The notes: a model not told the origin generated them from the sequence alone. Counted from the first letter of the stretch, positions 50,107 to 61,262 are shown. The stretch: 64,000 nt of DNA from Brevibacterium sp. W7.2 (GCF_018137945.1 NZ_CP073089.1:1798001-1862000), one strand, 5' to 3'. Numbers and translations are program-made.

Positions 50107-50168
50107 GACACTCCTCGCAGGCGCTGCCTCCTCCCGCCGCGACCGTCATGTCAGGACCGAGTAATACA
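50089..50168 (+). repeat. 22-bp direct repeat: helicase 3' end and uvrA promoter
   Basis: Bases 50089-50110 (end of the helicase gene with its TGA) recur at 50147-50168 with 19 of 22 matches, 58 bases apart. In the second copy TGAGACA has become TAATACA, which forms part of the -10 box of uvrA. Confidence 0.75.
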
Positions 50169-50170
50169 GT
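50165..50170 (+). promoter_or_regulatory. -10 box of uvrA, leaderless type
   Basis: TACAGT (overlapping TAATAC) is followed by six bases and the GTG of uvrA. No clear SOS box is seen. Confidence 0.62.
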
Positions 50171-50176
50171 GGACAG

Positions 50177-53059
50177 GTGATGAAAACGAACAGTGCGAAC
50201 AGCGCGCAGAACCCCTCCGGCGTGTCCCACCTCGACACGCTGTGGGTCAAGGGCGCCCGCGCGCACAACCTCAAGAACGTCGAGATCGCGCTGCCGCGCG
50301 ACTCCATGGTCGTCTTCACCGGACTCTCGGGGTCGGGCAAGTCGTCGCTGGCGTTCGACACGATCTTCGCCGAAGGACAGCGCCGGTACGTCGAATCCCT
50401 GTCGTCGTACGCCCGGATGTTCCTCGGCCAGATGGACAAACCCGATGTCGACTTCATCGAAGGGCTCTCCCCGGCGGTGTCGATCGATCAGAAGTCGACC
50501 TCGCGCAACCCGCGGTCGACGGTCGGCACGATCACCGAGGTCTACGACTTCCTCCGCCTCCTCTGGGCGCGCATCGGCGTGCCCCACTGTCCGATCTGCG
50601 GCGAGATCATCACGAAGCAGACCCCGCAGCAGATCGTCGATCAGCTCCTCGAGCTGCCGGAGCGGACGAAGTTCCTCGTCCTCGCGCCCGTCGTGCGCCT
50701 GCGCAAGGGCGAATTCGTCGACCTCTTCACCGACCTGCAGGCGAAGGGCTTCTCCCGTGCCATCGTCGACGGTGAGCAGATCAGCCTGAGCGACCCGCCG
50801 ACCCTGGACAAGAAGTACAAGCACACGATCTCCGTCGTCGTCGATCGCCTCGTCGCGAAGCCCGGCATGCGCCCGCGTCTCACGGACTCCGTCGAGACCG
50901 CTCTCGGACTCGCCGACGGCCGCATCGACATCGACCTCGTCGACGAGGGCGTGACCCGCACGTTCTCCGAGCACATGTCGTGTCCGAACGAGCATCCGCT
51001 GACGATCGACGAGATCGAACCCCGGACCTTCTCCTTCAACTCGCCCTTCGGCGCGTGCCCGACGTGCGACGGCATCGGCACCCGGCTCCAGGTCGATGAG
51101 AGCCTCGTCGTCCCCGACGAGGACCTCAGCCTCGGCGCCGGCGCGGTCGCTCCGTGGTCGGGCGGCAAACAGGTGTCGAAGTACTTCAACCGCCTGCTCA
51201 CCGGTCTCGGCAACGAGCTCGGCTTCACGCTCAAGACCCCGTGGAAGGACCTCACGAGCGCACAGCGCACCGCGATCCTCACCGGCAAGGACTACGAGGT
51301 CCACGTCAAGTACCGCAACCGCTTCGGGCGGGAGCGGACGTACTCGACGGGCTTCGAGGGCGTCTTCCAGTACATCCAGCGCAAGCACGACGAAACCGAG
51401 TCCGACTGGTCGCGTGAGCGCTACGAGTCGTACATGCGCGAGATCCCGTGCGCCTCGTGCAACGGCACCCGGCTCAAACCCGAGGCCCTCGCCGTCAAGG
51501 TCGGTGACCGCTCGATCGCCGAGGTGGCTGAGCTCGCCCTCGACGAGGCGGCCGGCTTCCTCTCCGGACTCGAGCTCAGCGGCCGTGACGCGGCTGTCGC
51601 CGCGCAGGTGATGAAGGAGATCAACGCCCGCCTCGGCTTCCTCCTCGACGTCGGCCTCGAATACCTCAGCCTCAACCGCGCCGCCGGGACCCTGTCCGGC
51701 GGTGAGGCCCAGCGCATCCGCCTGGCCACGCAGATCGGCTCGGGCCTCGTCGGCGTCCTCTACGTCCTCGACGAGCCCTCGATCGGCCTCCACCAGCGCG
51801 ACAACCGCCGTCTCATCGACACGCTCATCAAGCTCAAGGACCTCGGCAACACCCTCATCGTCGTCGAACACGACGAGGACACCATCGGCGCCGCGGACTG
51901 GATCGTCGACATCGGCCCCGGTGCCGGCGAGCACGGGGGAGAGGTCATCTACTCCGGTCCGGTCCCCGGGCTCAAGGACGCCGAGCGCTCGATCACCGGT
52001 GCCTACCTCGACGGACGCAAGTCCATCGCGATCCCCACCGTACGCCGGCCGATCGACCCCGAACGGATGGTCACCGTCGAGAAGGCGAGCGAGAACAACC
52101 TCCGCGACCTCACCGTCTCCTTCCCGCTCGGCGTCCTCACCGCGGTCACCGGGGTGTCCGGGTCCGGCAAGTCGACGCTCGTCAACGAGATCCTCTACAC
52201 GCAGATGGCGAACGTCCTCAACGGCGCGTCCCGCGTGCCCGGTCGGCACAAGCGGGTGACGGGGCTGGAGAACCTCGACAAGGTCGTCCACGTCGACCAG
52301 TCGCCGATCGGCCGCACCCCGCGGTCGAACCCGGCGACGTACACCGGCGTCTTCGACCACATCCGCCGGCTCTTCGCCGAGACCGAGTCCGCGAAGGTCC
52401 GCGGCTACCAGCCGGGCCGCTTCTCCTTCAACGTCAAGGGCGGCCGCTGCGAGAACTGCAGCGGTGACGGCACGATCAAGATCGAGATGAACTTCCTCCC
52501 CGACGTCTACGTCCCCTGCGAGGTGTGCGGGGGAGCCCGGTACAACCGGGAGACGCTCGAGGTGACGTTCAAGGGCAAGACGATCGCCGAGGTCCTCGAC
52601 ATGCCCATCGAGGAGGCCGCGGAGTTCTTCGCCGCGATCCCCGCGATCTCCCGGCACCTGTCGACCCTCGTCGACGTCGGCCTCGGCTACGTCCGGCTCG
52701 GACAGCCGGCGACGACGCTCTCCGGCGGTGAGGCGCAGCGCGTCAAGCTCGCCGCCGAACTCCAGAAGCGCTCCCGCGGTCGCACCGTCTACGTGCTCGA
52801 CGAGCCGACGACCGGTCTCCACTTCGAGGACATCTCGAAGCTCCTCCACGTCCTCCAGGGGCTCGTGGAAAAGGGGAACTCCGTGATCGTCATCGAGCAC
52901 AACCTCGATGTCATCGCGAACTCCGACTACGTCATCGACCTCGGCCCCGAGGGCGGTCGCGGCGGCGGTCAGGTCGTCGCCGAAGGCACCCCGGAGGAGG
53001 TCGCGAAGAACCCCGCCAGCCACACCGGGCGCTTCCTCGCCGAGATGCTCGATGCCTGA
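50177..53059 (+). CDS. uvrA: UvrABC excinuclease subunit A
   Basis: Damage-recognition ATPase of nucleotide excision repair. The 960-residue protein has two ABC ATPase modules. Module one has [14 protein letters not shown], the zinc cysteines CPICG, and [16 protein letters not shown] with [13 protein letters not shown]. Module two has [13 protein letters not shown], the zinc finger [11 protein letters not shown] then CEVCGG, and [12 protein letters not shown] with [10 protein letters not shown]. The GTG at 50177 follows the -10 box; an ATG is the next codon. It overlaps uvrC by eight bases. Confidence 0.98.
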   Translation: MMKTNSANSAQNPSGVSHLDTLWVKGARAHNLKNVEIALPRDSMVVFTGLSGSGKSSLAFDTIFAEGQRRYVESLSSYARMFLGQMDKPDVDFIEGLSPAVSIDQKSTSRNPRSTVGTITEVYDFLRLLWARIGVPHCPICGEIITKQTPQQIVDQLLELPERTKFLVLAPVVRLRKGEFVDLFTDLQAKGFSRAIVDGEQISLSDPPTLDKKYKHTISVVVDRLVAKPGMRPRLTDSVETALGLADGRIDIDLVDEGVTRTFSEHMSCPNEHPLTIDEIEPRTFSFNSPFGACPTCDGIGTRLQVDESLVVPDEDLSLGAGAVAPWSGGKQVSKYFNRLLTGLGNELGFTLKTPWKDLTSAQRTAILTGKDYEVHVKYRNRFGRERTYSTGFEGVFQYIQRKHDETESDWSRERYESYMREIPCASCNGTRLKPEALAVKVGDRSIAEVAELALDEAAGFLSGLELSGRDAAVAAQVMKEINARLGFLLDVGLEYLSLNRAAGTLSGGEAQRIRLATQIGSGLVGVLYVLDEPSIGLHQRDNRRLIDTLIKLKDLGNTLIVVEHDEDTIGAADWIVDIGPGAGEHGGEVIYSGPVPGLKDAERSITGAYLDGRKSIAIPTVRRPIDPERMVTVEKASENNLRDLTVSFPLGVLTAVTGVSGSGKSTLVNEILYTQMANVLNGASRVPGRHKRVTGLENLDKVVHVDQSPIGRTPRSNPATYTGVFDHIRRLFAETESAKVRGYQPGRFSFNVKGGRCENCSGDGTIKIEMNFLPDVYVPCEVCGGARYNRETLEVTFKGKTIAEVLDMPIEEAAEFFAAIPAISRHLSTLVDVGLGYVRLGQPATTLSGGEAQRVKLAAELQKRSRGRTVYVLDEPTTGLHFEDISKLLHVLQGLVEKGNSVIVIEHNLDVIANSDYVIDLGPEGGRGGGQVVAEGTPEEVAKNPASHTGRFLAEMLDA

Positions 53060-54914
53060 TCCCGCGAGCTACCGTCCGGCCACCGGCAGCATTCCCACCT
53101 CGGCCGGGGTCTACAAGTTCCGTGACCCCGACCGGCGGGTGATCTACGTCGGCAAGGCGAAGAATCTGCGGAACCGGCTCAACTCGTACTTCGCCAACCC
53201 CGCGCAGCTGCACCCGCGGACCTCGACGATGGTCCACACCGCCGCCTCGGTGGAATGGACCGTCGTCGACACCGAGGTCGAGGCCCTCCAGCTCGAGTGG
53301 ACGTGGATCAACGAATTCAATCCGCGGTTCAACGTCATGTTCCGCGACGACAAGTCCTACCCCTATCTGGCGATCACGATGAACGACGAGGTGCCCAGGG
53401 CGTTCATCACCCGCGGCAAACGCCGCCGGGGCGTGAAGTACTTCGGCCCGTTCGCCCAGGTGTGGGCGATCAGGGACACCCTCGATCTCCTCCTCAAGGC
53501 GTTCCCCATGCGCACGTGCACCCCGGGGGTGTTCCGCCGTGCCGAACGCAGCGGTCGGCCGTGCCTGCTCGGGTACATCGACAAATGCGCCGCCCCGTGC
53601 GTCGGCAAGATCAGCATCGACGAGCACCGGGACCTCGCCCGCAGCGTCGTCGACTTCATGTCCGGCAACACGGGGCGCTTCATCAGCGAGCGGAAGAAGG
53701 AGATGGCCGCCGCCGCCGCCGACCTCGACTACGAACAGGCGGCACGGCTGCGCGACGAGCTCACCGCGCTGCAGAAGGTCCTCGACAAGTCCGCCGTCGT
53801 CCTCTCCGTGTCCGCCGACTGCGATGTCTTCGCCCTCGTCACCGAGGAGCTCGAAGCCTCCGTCCAGGTCTTCCACGTCCGCGGCGGCCGCATCCGCGGC
53901 CAGCGCGGGTGGATCATCGAACGCTCCGACGACCACACCCCGGCCGAGCTGACCACCGACTACCTCCGGCAGGCGTACACGGGACTCGACGCCGATGCGA
54001 TCCCCAAGGAGATCCTCGTCGACACCGTGCCCGCCGACCTCGACTCGCTCGAAGCCTGGCTGAGCGAACAGCGCGGCGCCAAGGTCACCGTGCGGGTGCC
54101 CGAACGCGGCGAGAAGAAGGCCGTGCTCGAGACGGTGACGAAGAACGCTAAGGAAGCGCTCGTCCAGCACAAGCTCAAGCGCTCCTCCGACCTGACGACC
54201 CGCAGCACCGCGCTCAAGGAGATCCAGGAGCACCTCGACCTGCCCGAGGCGCCGCTGCGCATCGAGTGCATCGACATCTCCCACACCCAGGGCTCGAACG
54301 TCGTCGCCAGCCTCGTCGTCTTCGAGGACGGCCTGGCGAAGAAGCGCGACTACCGGCACTTCGCGATCCACGGCGAGGCGGCGACCGACGACACCGCCTC
54401 GATGTACGACGTCGTCTCCCGGCGCTTCAGCCGCTACCTCGAGCAGATGGCCTCCGACGAACCCGACGACCGCTTCGGGTACCGTCCCAGCCTCCTCGTC
54501 GTCGACGGCGCCGGACCCCAGGTCGCCGCGGCGACCCGGGCGCTGCACGACCTCGGAATCGTCGACATCTCCGTCGTCGGCCTCGCCAAGCGGCTCGAGG
54601 AGGTCTGGGTCCCCGACGACCCGTTCCCCGTCATCCTCCCGCGCAACTCCGAGGGACTCTTCCTCATGCAGCGCCTGCGGGACGAGGCGCACCGCTTCGC
54701 GATCACCTACCACCGGTCGAAGCGGGCGAAGGCGATGACGAGCTCCGTCCTCGATGAGATTCCCGGCCTCGGCGAGGCGAAGCGGACGGCACTCCTCAAG
54801 CACTTCGGCTCGGTGAAGCGGACACGTGCGGCCAGCGTCGAGCAGCTCTGCGAGGTCAAGGGGATCGGGCCGGCCCTGGCGGAGAAGATCGCCGCGGCCC
54901 TGCAGACGGACTGA
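53052..54914 (+). CDS. uvrC: UvrABC excinuclease subunit C
   Basis: Makes both incisions in nucleotide excision repair. The ATG inside the uvrA end gives 620 residues; the longer frame is uvrA sequence read in another frame. The GIY-YIG nuclease (about 12-95) has AGVYKF and [15 protein letters not shown] motif (about 218-252, [14 protein letters not shown]) binds UvrB. The RNase H-like nuclease has [11 protein letters not shown] and VVDGAGPQ. Two C-terminal helix-hairpin-helix motifs are present ([13 protein letters not shown] and [12 protein letters not shown]). Confidence 0.97.
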   Translation: MPDPASYRPATGSIPTSAGVYKFRDPDRRVIYVGKAKNLRNRLNSYFANPAQLHPRTSTMVHTAASVEWTVVDTEVEALQLEWTWINEFNPRFNVMFRDDKSYPYLAITMNDEVPRAFITRGKRRRGVKYFGPFAQVWAIRDTLDLLLKAFPMRTCTPGVFRRAERSGRPCLLGYIDKCAAPCVGKISIDEHRDLARSVVDFMSGNTGRFISERKKEMAAAAADLDYEQAARLRDELTALQKVLDKSAVVLSVSADCDVFALVTEELEASVQVFHVRGGRIRGQRGWIIERSDDHTPAELTTDYLRQAYTGLDADAIPKEILVDTVPADLDSLEAWLSEQRGAKVTVRVPERGEKKAVLETVTKNAKEALVQHKLKRSSDLTTRSTALKEIQEHLDLPEAPLRIECIDISHTQGSNVVASLVVFEDGLAKKRDYRHFAIHGEAATDDTASMYDVVSRRFSRYLEQMASDEPDDRFGYRPSLLVVDGAGPQVAAATRALHDLGIVDISVVGLAKRLEEVWVPDDPFPVILPRNSEGLFLMQRLRDEAHRFAITYHRSKRAKAMTSSVLDEIPGLGEAKRTALLKHFGSVKRTRAASVEQLCEVKGIGPALAEKIAAALQTD

Positions 54915-54969
54915 ACCCCACCATCCCGAGCTGAACGGGCACTGAGATCGGCGCCCCACAGGCGTGCTC

Positions 54970-54975
54970 TACAGT
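54970..54975 (+). promoter_or_regulatory. Candidate -10 box of rapZ
   Basis: TACAGT lies 59 bases before the rapZ ATG in the 120-base gap after uvrC. It would give a leader of about 50 bases carrying the GAGGAGG ribosome binding site. No -35 was recognised. Confidence 0.4.
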
Positions 54976-55034
54976 AGTGTTCGATATGAGCGACCGTGCG
55001 CGGTCGCCGCCAGCCGGGGACACGAGGAGGACGC

Positions 55035-55919
55035 ATGACCACACAGGCCGACGACCACCCCATCGAGGTCGTCCTCGTCACCGGCATGTCCGGGGCCGGG
55101 CGGACCACCGTGGCCAATGTCCTCGAAGACCTCGACTGGTACGTCGTCGACAACCTCCCGCCGCAGATGATGCGCACCCTCGTCGAACTCGTCGCCCGCG
55201 CCGACGGCGCCGTGCCGAAGATCGCGATCGTCACCGACTCGAAGGGCCGGGCGAAGTACACGGAGCTCGAGGACACGATCTCCGACTTCCTCGACCAGGG
55301 ACTGTCGCTGCGCATCCTCTACCTCGACGCCGCCGACGAGGTCCTCGTCCGCCGGTTCGAATCCACCCGCCGGCCGCACCCGCTGCAGGGGGAGGGAACC
55401 CTCCTCGAGGGGATCGAGGCCGAACGCGAGGCCCTTGAATCGCTCAAGCACCGTGCCGACATCATCATCGACACCTCCGACCTCAACGTTCACCAGCTCG
55501 GCGCCGAGGTGCGCAAGCGCTTCAGCGCCGACGACGCCCCGCCGCTGCGGCTGACGGTGATGAGCTTCGGCTTCAAGTACGGCCTGCCCAAGGACGCCGA
55601 CAACGTCGCCGACGTCCGCTTCCTGCCCAACCCGTACTGGATTCCCCACCTGCGCGGACACAACGGACTCGACTCCGACGTCGCCGACTACGTGCTCGGA
55701 CAGAACGGCGCCGAGGAGTTCATCGAACGCTACACCGCCACCCTCGACACGATCGCGCAGGGCTACCTCCGGGAGGGCCGCGGCTACGCGCTCATCGGCA
55801 TCGGCTGCACCGGCGGCAAGCACCGGTCGGTGGCGATCAGCGAACGCATCGCGAAGGGGCTGGCCGCCCGCACCGGCATTCCCGTCACCGTCCGCCACCG
55901 CGACCTGGGGAGGGAATGA
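55035..55919 (+). CDS. rapZ: RapZ family nucleotide-binding protein
   Basis: A 294-residue P-loop protein; in E. coli it delivers the GlmZ small RNA to RNase E, and its role in actinobacteria is not settled. The ATG has GAGGAGG five bases upstream. Walker A is VTGMSGAGRTT, with Arg where many have Lys. Walker B-like VVDNLPP follows. The C-terminal half has SFGFKYGLPKDAD, FLPNPYW and IGCTGGKHRSVAI, which hold the conserved Cys, Gly and His residues. It is followed at once by the YvcK homologue and whiA, a near-universal Gram-positive trio. Confidence 0.93.
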   Translation: MTTQADDHPIEVVLVTGMSGAGRTTVANVLEDLDWYVVDNLPPQMMRTLVELVARADGAVPKIAIVTDSKGRAKYTELEDTISDFLDQGLSLRILYLDAADEVLVRRFESTRRPHPLQGEGTLLEGIEAEREALESLKHRADIIIDTSDLNVHQLGAEVRKRFSADDAPPLRLTVMSFGFKYGLPKDADNVADVRFLPNPYWIPHLRGHNGLDSDVADYVLGQNGAEEFIERYTATLDTIAQGYLREGRGYALIGIGCTGGKHRSVAISERIAKGLAARTGIPVTVRHRDLGRE

Positions 55920-55920
55920 C

Positions 55921-56916
55921 ATGGAGACCGAGGATCTCCCGCAGATCACCCCGGCCGTCATCAACAAGGGCCCGAAGATCGTGTCCTTCGGCGGCGGTCA
56001 CGGTCTCTACGCCGCCCTGCGCGCGTTCCGGCTGCTCACCGAATCGCTCACGGCCGTCGTCACCGTCGCCGACGACGGCGGCTCCTCCGGTCGGCTCCGC
56101 GACGAGCTCGGCAGTCTGCCGCCCGGGGACCTGCGCATGGCGTTGGCCGCGCTCTGCGACGACGGGAACTGGGGCAAGACGTGGCGCGACGTCATCCAGC
56201 ATCGCTTCGAATCGAGCGGGGAGCTCAACGGCCACGCCGTCGGCAACCTCCTCATCGCCGCCCTCTGGCAGATCCACGGCGACCACGTCGCCGGCCTCGA
56301 CTGGATGGCGAAGCTGCTGCGCGCCCACGGCCGCGTGCTGCCGATGTCCTCGGTGCCGCTGACGATCGAAGCCGACGTCCAGTTCCCCGGCTCGTTCCAG
56401 GTCGTGCGCGGACAGTCGGTGCTCGCCTCGACCCGCGGTCATGTCGAAGCCGTCCGCCTCGACCCAGCGGACCCGCCGGCCCGCTATGAGACCGTCGAAG
56501 CCGTCGCCGAGGCGGAGGTCCTCAACCTCGGGCCCGGCTCGTGGTACACCTCGGTGATGCCGCACCTGCTCGTGCCCTCCCTCTCCGATGCGATCGTGCG
56601 GTCGAACGCGGTGAAATCCCTCACGCTCAACCTCTCGTCCTCGGACGGGGAGACCCGGGACCTCAGCCTCGGCGAACACCTCATGTCGCTGCACCGCCAC
56701 GCCCCGGCCCTCACCCTCGACTACGTGCTCGTCGACGAGGCGTCCGTGGTCTCCGAACCGGAGCTCGAACACCATGCGCGGGAGATGTTCGACGCCAAAC
56801 TCCGGGTGCATCCGCTCAGCTCCCGGCGGGCAGGGCAGCATGACAGCCTCAAGCTCGCAGCATGTTACCGTGACATGTTGGTTGACGCCGGGATCGACGT
56901 CGACGAGCAGTGGTAG
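55921..56916 (+). CDS. YvcK/CofD-like protein (gluconeogenesis factor family)
   Basis: A 331-residue member of the YvcK family, which binds UDP-sugars and affects cell wall precursor flow and growth on gluconeogenic carbon. It starts one base after rapZ. Seen: [17 protein letters not shown], the nucleotide-binding [41 protein letters not shown] and [12 protein letters not shown]. Relatedness to CofD (2-phospho-L-lactate transferase) is only in fold. whiA follows after 26 bases. Confidence 0.9.
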   Translation: METEDLPQITPAVINKGPKIVSFGGGHGLYAALRAFRLLTESLTAVVTVADDGGSSGRLRDELGSLPPGDLRMALAALCDDGNWGKTWRDVIQHRFESSGELNGHAVGNLLIAALWQIHGDHVAGLDWMAKLLRAHGRVLPMSSVPLTIEADVQFPGSFQVVRGQSVLASTRGHVEAVRLDPADPPARYETVEAVAEAEVLNLGPGSWYTSVMPHLLVPSLSDAIVRSNAVKSLTLNLSSSDGETRDLSLGEHLMSLHRHAPALTLDYVLVDEASVVSEPELEHHAREMFDAKLRVHPLSSRRAGQHDSLKLAACYRDMLVDAGIDVDEQW

Positions 56917-56942
56917 GACCGATCCGTGCAGGAGGACGAACA

Positions 56943-57926
56943 ATGGCATTGACCGCTCAGGTCAAGGACGAGCTGGCGAGGGTGAAGATCACCCGGACCT
57001 CGGCTCGGAAGGCCGAAGTGTCCTCGATCTTCCGCTTCTCCTCCGCCCTCCACCTCGTCAACGGCTCGATCGTGCTCGAGGCCGAACTCGACACCGCTCA
57101 GGCCGCGAAGCGCCTGCGCAGCGAGATCAAGGATCTCTACGGCCAGTTCGCCGACATCGTCGTCATCAACGCCGCCGGCATCCGCCGCTCCAACCGCTAC
57201 CTGCTGCGCGTCACCCGTGACGGCGGCGCACTGGCCCGCCAGACCGGGCTCGTCGACAACCGCGGCCGACCCGTGCGCGGTCTGCCCTCGGCGATCGTCA
57301 ACGGCTCCGTCGCCGACGCCGAGGCCGCCTGGCGCGGGGCCTTCCTCTCCCACGGCTCGCTCACCGAGCCCGGCCGCTCCTCCGCCCTCGAGGTCACCTG
57401 CCCGGGTCCCGAGGCGGCACTCGCGCTCGTCGGAGCCGCCCGACGGCTGGGCCTGAGCGCGAAGGCCCGCGAGGTCCGCGGCGTCGACCGCGTCGTCATC
57501 CGCGACGGCGACGACATCGCCGCCCTGCTCACCCGCATGGGCTCCCACAACGCGGTTCTCGTGTGGGAGGAGCGGCGGATGCGCCGCGAGGTCAGGGCGA
57601 CGGCCAACCGGCTCGCGAACTTCGACGACGCCAACCTGCGCCGCTCCGCCCGGGCCGCCGTGGCCGCCGGCGCGCGCGTCGAACGGGCGCTGGAGATCCT
57701 CGGCGAGGACGTGCCCGAGCACCTCCGCTACGCCGGACAGCTGCGCGTCACCCACAAGCAGGCCTCCCTCGAGGAGCTCGGACAGCTCGCCGACCCGCCG
57801 ATGACGAAGGACGCCGTGGCCGGACGCATCCGGCGGCTGCTGTCGACGGCGGACAAGCGAGCGGAAGAATTGGGAATTCCTGGGACTGAAGCAAGTCTCA
57901 CTCCCGACATGCTCGAAGACCGATAG
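56943..57926 (+). CDS. whiA: Sporulation/division transcription regulator WhiA
   Basis: A 327-residue DNA-binding protein; in Streptomyces it works with WhiB to start sporulation septation, and it is kept in non-sporulating relatives. The ATG has AGGAGGA upstream; the 33-base upstream extension has none. The N-terminal part resembles LAGLIDADG homing endonucleases without the catalytic acid ([16 protein letters not shown]). The C-terminal helix-turn-helix (about 240-310) has [19 protein letters not shown]. Its TAG stop supplies the first three bases of the gap -10 box. Confidence 0.95.
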   Translation: MALTAQVKDELARVKITRTSARKAEVSSIFRFSSALHLVNGSIVLEAELDTAQAAKRLRSEIKDLYGQFADIVVINAAGIRRSNRYLLRVTRDGGALARQTGLVDNRGRPVRGLPSAIVNGSVADAEAAWRGAFLSHGSLTEPGRSSALEVTCPGPEAALALVGAARRLGLSAKAREVRGVDRVVIRDGDDIAALLTRMGSHNAVLVWEERRMRREVRATANRLANFDDANLRRSARAAVAAGARVERALEILGEDVPEHLRYAGQLRVTHKQASLEELGQLADPPMTKDAVAGRIRRLLSTADKRAEELGIPGTEASLTPDMLEDR

Positions 57927-57929
57927 GAT
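57924..57929 (+). promoter_or_regulatory. -10 box of gap, leaderless type
   Basis: TAGGAT overlaps the whiA stop codon and is followed by six bases and the ATG of gap. No ribosome binding site is visible. Confidence 0.62.
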
Positions 57930-57935
57930 TCGAGC

Positions 57936-58937
57936 ATGAGACGAATCGCAATCAATGGCTTCGGCCGCATCGGTCGCGCCCTCTTCCGCCTGTCCCTCGA
58001 ACCCGGTGCCGACTTCGAAGTCGTCGCCATCAACGACCTCACCGACACTGCGACGCTCGCCCACCTCCTCGCCTACGACTCCGTGTGGCCGCGCTTCGAC
58101 CACACCGTCGAGGCCGGAGAGGATTCGCTCATCGTCGACGGCCGCGAGATCGCCGTCTTCTCGGAGAAGAACCCCGCCGACATCGACTGGACGTCGAAGG
58201 ACGTCGAACTCGTCGTCGAATCGACCGGCATCTTCACCCGCCGCGACCAGGCCGAGGCCCACCTCGGCGGGACCGTGAAGACCGTCGTCCTCTCCGCCCC
58301 CGGCAAGGACGTCGATGCGACCTTCGTCATGGGCGTCAACGAGGACACGTACGACCCGGACAAGCATGAAGTCGTCTCGAACGCCTCGTGCACGACGAAC
58401 TGCATGGCGACCGTCGTCAAGGCCCTCGACGACGCGATCGGCGTCGAATCCGGACTGCTCAACACCGTCCACGCCTACACCGGCGACCAGAAGCTCGTCG
58501 ACGGTCCGCACCGCGACCTCCGCCGCGCCCGCGCCGCCGCGATCAACATCGTGCCGACGACGACCGGCGCCGCCCGCACCGTCGGCAAGGTCATGCCCCA
58601 CCTCGAGGGCAAGCTCGACGGCTTCGCGATCCGCGTGCCCGTGCCCGCGGGATCGATCATCGACTTCACCTTCACCCCGAAGAAGCCGGTCACCCGCGAC
58701 GAGGTCAACGAGATCCTCAAGGCCGCCGCGGAGGACTCGCCCTACCTCGACTACACCGAGGCCGCCCTCGTCTCCACGGACATCGTCGGGACCACCGCCT
58801 CGGCGATCGCCGACTCGGAGCTGACGATGGTCCTCGGCGACCAGGTCAAGGTCGTCGCGTGGTACGACAACGAGTGGGGCTACTCGAACCGACTCAAGGA
58901 CATGGTCAGCTACCTTCTGCGCGAAAGGCCCCAATGA
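57936..58937 (+). CDS. gap: Glyceraldehyde-3-phosphate dehydrogenase, type I
   Basis: NAD-dependent oxidation and phosphorylation of glyceraldehyde 3-phosphate in glycolysis. The 333-residue protein starts with the Rossmann motif AINGFGRIGRALFR. The catalytic Cys152 is in SNASCTTNCMA; NEWGYSNR is near the C-terminus. The stop overlaps the pgk start as ATGA, forming the gap-pgk-tpiA operon. Confidence 0.98.
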   Translation: MRRIAINGFGRIGRALFRLSLEPGADFEVVAINDLTDTATLAHLLAYDSVWPRFDHTVEAGEDSLIVDGREIAVFSEKNPADIDWTSKDVELVVESTGIFTRRDQAEAHLGGTVKTVVLSAPGKDVDATFVMGVNEDTYDPDKHEVVSNASCTTNCMATVVKALDDAIGVESGLLNTVHAYTGDQKLVDGPHRDLRRARAAAINIVPTTTGAARTVGKVMPHLEGKLDGFAIRVPVPAGSIIDFTFTPKKPVTRDEVNEILKAAAEDSPYLDYTEAALVSTDIVGTTASAIADSELTMVLGDQVKVVAWYDNEWGYSNRLKDMVSYLLRERPQ

Positions 58938-60154
58938 GGACATTCACGGACCCGGAGATCTTCGCCCACCGGACGGTGCTCGTCCGCAGCGATCTCAACG
59001 TTCCCATGGACGGGACGACGATCACTGACAACGGACGCATCCTCGCATCCGCGGCGACGATCCGATCCCTCGCCGAGGCGGGGGCCCGGGTGATCGTCAT
59101 CTCCCACCTCGGCCGCCCGAAGGGCGCACCCGATCCGCACTTCTCGCTCGCCCCGATCGCCGGCGAACTCGCCGCTGCGATCGGCCGTGACGTCGCCTTC
59201 GCCTCCGACACCGTCGGCGAGGATGCGCAGGCGAAGGTCGCAGCGCTCGGCGACGGGGACGTCCTCCTCCTCGAGAACCTCCGGTTCAACCCGGGGGAGA
59301 CCTCCAAGGACGAGGCCGAACGGCGCGCATTCGCCGAACAGCTCGCCGAGTTCGCCGACGACTTCGTCTCCGACGGATTCGGCGTCGTCCACCGCAAGCA
59401 GGCCTCGGTCTACGAACTCGCGCAGCTCCTGCCGCACTACGCCGGTTCGCTCGTCCAGGTTGAGGTCGAGGTCAGCGACCGTCTCCTCAACTCGCCGCAG
59501 CGGCCCTTCACCGTCGTCCTCGGCGGTTCGAAGGTCTCCGACAAGCTCGGTGTCATCGACAACCTCATCGACCGGGCCGACAACCTCCTCATCGGCGGTG
59601 GCATGGTCTTCACGTTCCTCGCCGCGCTCGGCCACGACATCGGTGCGAGCCTCGTCGAGAAGGATCGCATCGACGACGTCAAGGGCTACCTCGACCGGGC
59701 CGAGCAGGGCGGGGCGCGGATCATGCTCCCCACCGACATCGTCATGGCCGCCTCCTTTGCCCCCGACGCCGAGAACTGGGTGCGCCCCGTCGACCGCCTC
59801 GAGGACACCCCAGCCGGGGCCGAGGGACTCGGCCTCGACATCGGGCCCGACACCGCACGGGCCTACGCCGAGGTGATCGCCGACTCCGCGACCGTGTTCT
59901 GGAACGGCCCCATGGGCGTCTTCGAGTTCCCGGCCTTCGCCGCGGGCACGAAGACCGTGGCCGCCGCGCTCACGGCCACCGCCGAGGGCGCGCGCGCCGA
60001 CCGGCTCACCGTCGTCGGCGGAGGAGACTCCGCGGCCGCCGTGCGGGCGCTCGGCTTCTCCGACGACGAATTCGGCCACATCTCCACCGGCGGCGGGGCG
60101 AGCCTCGAGTACCTCGAAGGCAAGACCCTGCCCGGCATCGACGCTCTCGCGTGA
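58934..60154 (+). CDS. pgk: Phosphoglycerate kinase
   Basis: Transfers phosphate from 1,3-bisphosphoglycerate to ADP. The ATG in the gap stop, with GAAAGG upstream, gives 406 residues; the longer frame is inside gap. Seen: VRSDLNVPMD, SHLGRPKG, LLENLRFNPGE, FGVVHRKQAS, VLGGSKVSDKLGVI, FWNGPMGVFE and VVGGGDSAAA. All substrate and nucleotide loops are intact. Confidence 0.97.
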   Translation: MRTFTDPEIFAHRTVLVRSDLNVPMDGTTITDNGRILASAATIRSLAEAGARVIVISHLGRPKGAPDPHFSLAPIAGELAAAIGRDVAFASDTVGEDAQAKVAALGDGDVLLLENLRFNPGETSKDEAERRAFAEQLAEFADDFVSDGFGVVHRKQASVYELAQLLPHYAGSLVQVEVEVSDRLLNSPQRPFTVVLGGSKVSDKLGVIDNLIDRADNLLIGGGMVFTFLAALGHDIGASLVEKDRIDDVKGYLDRAEQGGARIMLPTDIVMAASFAPDAENWVRPVDRLEDTPAGAEGLGLDIGPDTARAYAEVIADSATVFWNGPMGVFEFPAFAAGTKTVAAALTATAEGARADRLTVVGGGDSAAAVRALGFSDDEFGHISTGGGASLEYLEGKTLPGIDALA

Positions 60155-60166
60155 GGACGACCCATC

Positions 60167-60952
60167 ATGACTGACCGCACACTGCTGCTCGCCGGCAACT
60201 GGAAGATGAACCACGACCACCTCGAGGCGATCTCGACGGTGCAGAAGCTCGCATGGGCGCTCGAGGACGCCAAGCTCGACGACTCCCAGCTCGAGGTCGT
60301 CGTCGTCCCGCCGTTCACCGACATCCGCTCCGTCCAGACGCTCGTCCAGGGCGACAAGCTGTGGCTGCGCTACGGCGCCCAGGACGTGTCCCGCCACGAA
60401 CCGGGCGCGCACACCGGGGAGATCGCCGCGTCGTTCCTCTCCCGCCTCGGCTGCTCGTACGTCGTCGTCGGGCACAGTGAGCGCCGCGCCGACAACCACG
60501 AGACCTCGGATGTCGTCGCCGCGAAGGTCAAGGCCGCGCTCGGCCACGACCTCGCCCCCATCCTCTGCGTCGGCGAATCCCTGGCCGAACGCGAGGACGG
60601 CACCCACGTCGACTTCACCCTGGGCCAGCTCGACGACTCCCTGGCCGGCCTCTCGGCCGAGGAGCTCAGCGGCCTCGTCGTCGCCTACGAACCCGTGTGG
60701 GCAATCGGAACGGGGAAGACGGCGACGGCGGCTGACGCCGCGGAGATGGCCGCGGCGATCCGCGGTCGCCTGCGCGAGAGGTACGGCGACAGCCTCGCCG
60801 ACTCCACCCGGATCCTCTACGGCGGGTCGGTGAAGACCGACAACGTCGCCGACATCCTCGTCTCCGACGACGTCGACGGCGCACTCGTCGGGGGAGCGAG
60901 CCTGAGCGGGCCCGATTTCGCCGCTTTGTGCAAGGCCGCCGTCGGCAAGTAG
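60167..60952 (+). CDS. tpiA: Triosephosphate isomerase
   Basis: Interconverts dihydroxyacetone phosphate and glyceraldehyde 3-phosphate. The protein has 261 residues. Catalytic pieces: GNWKMN (Lys), VVVGHSERR (His), [14 protein letters not shown] (Glu and flexible loop), ILYGGSV and VGGASL. It starts 12 bases after pgk. Its TAG stop contributes to the -10 box of secG. Confidence 0.98.
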   Translation: MTDRTLLLAGNWKMNHDHLEAISTVQKLAWALEDAKLDDSQLEVVVVPPFTDIRSVQTLVQGDKLWLRYGAQDVSRHEPGAHTGEIAASFLSRLGCSYVVVGHSERRADNHETSDVVAAKVKAALGHDLAPILCVGESLAEREDGTHVDFTLGQLDDSLAGLSAEELSGLVVAYEPVWAIGTGKTATAADAAEMAAAIRGRLRERYGDSLADSTRILYGGSVKTDNVADILVSDDVDGALVGGASLSGPDFAALCKAAVGK

Positions 60953-60955
60953 ACT
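60926..60955 (+). promoter_or_regulatory. Promoter of secG
   Basis: TTGTGC (60926-60931) and TAGACT (60950-60955) are 18 bases apart, overlapping the tpiA 3' end and stop codon. The leader would be about 35 bases. Confidence 0.6.
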
Positions 60956-60996
60956 GAACCGCAAATCCTCTGACAGAAACACAGGTTGAACTCGAC

Positions 60997-61242
60997 GTGG
61001 AAATTCTCACCTACGTACTCATCGGCGTGCTCGTCCTCACGAGCATCTTCCTCACCCTGCTCATCCTCATGCACAAGGGCAAGGGCGGCGGCATGTCCGA
61101 CATGTTCGGCGGCGGCATGTCCTCCTCGCTGGGATCCTCCGGTGTCGCCGAGCGCAACCTCAACCGGTTCACCGCGCTCATGGCGATCGTCTGGGGCGCG
61201 TCGATCATCCTCCTCGGACTCATCACGCGCTTCAACAGCTGA
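60997..61242 (+). CDS. secG: Preprotein translocase subunit SecG
   Basis: Small membrane part of the SecYEG export channel. The 81-residue protein has two transmembrane helices (about 3-24 and 56-77) separated by a Gly/Ser/Met-rich loop with HKGKGGGMSDMFGGG, typical of SecG. The GTG start has no clear ribosome binding site. Position after tpiA is conserved in many actinobacteria. Confidence 0.94.
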   Translation: MEILTYVLIGVLVLTSIFLTLLILMHKGKGGGMSDMFGGGMSSSLGSSGVAERNLNRFTALMAIVWGASIILLGLITRFNS

Positions 61243-61262
61243 GACCCGACCGAACGCAGAAC

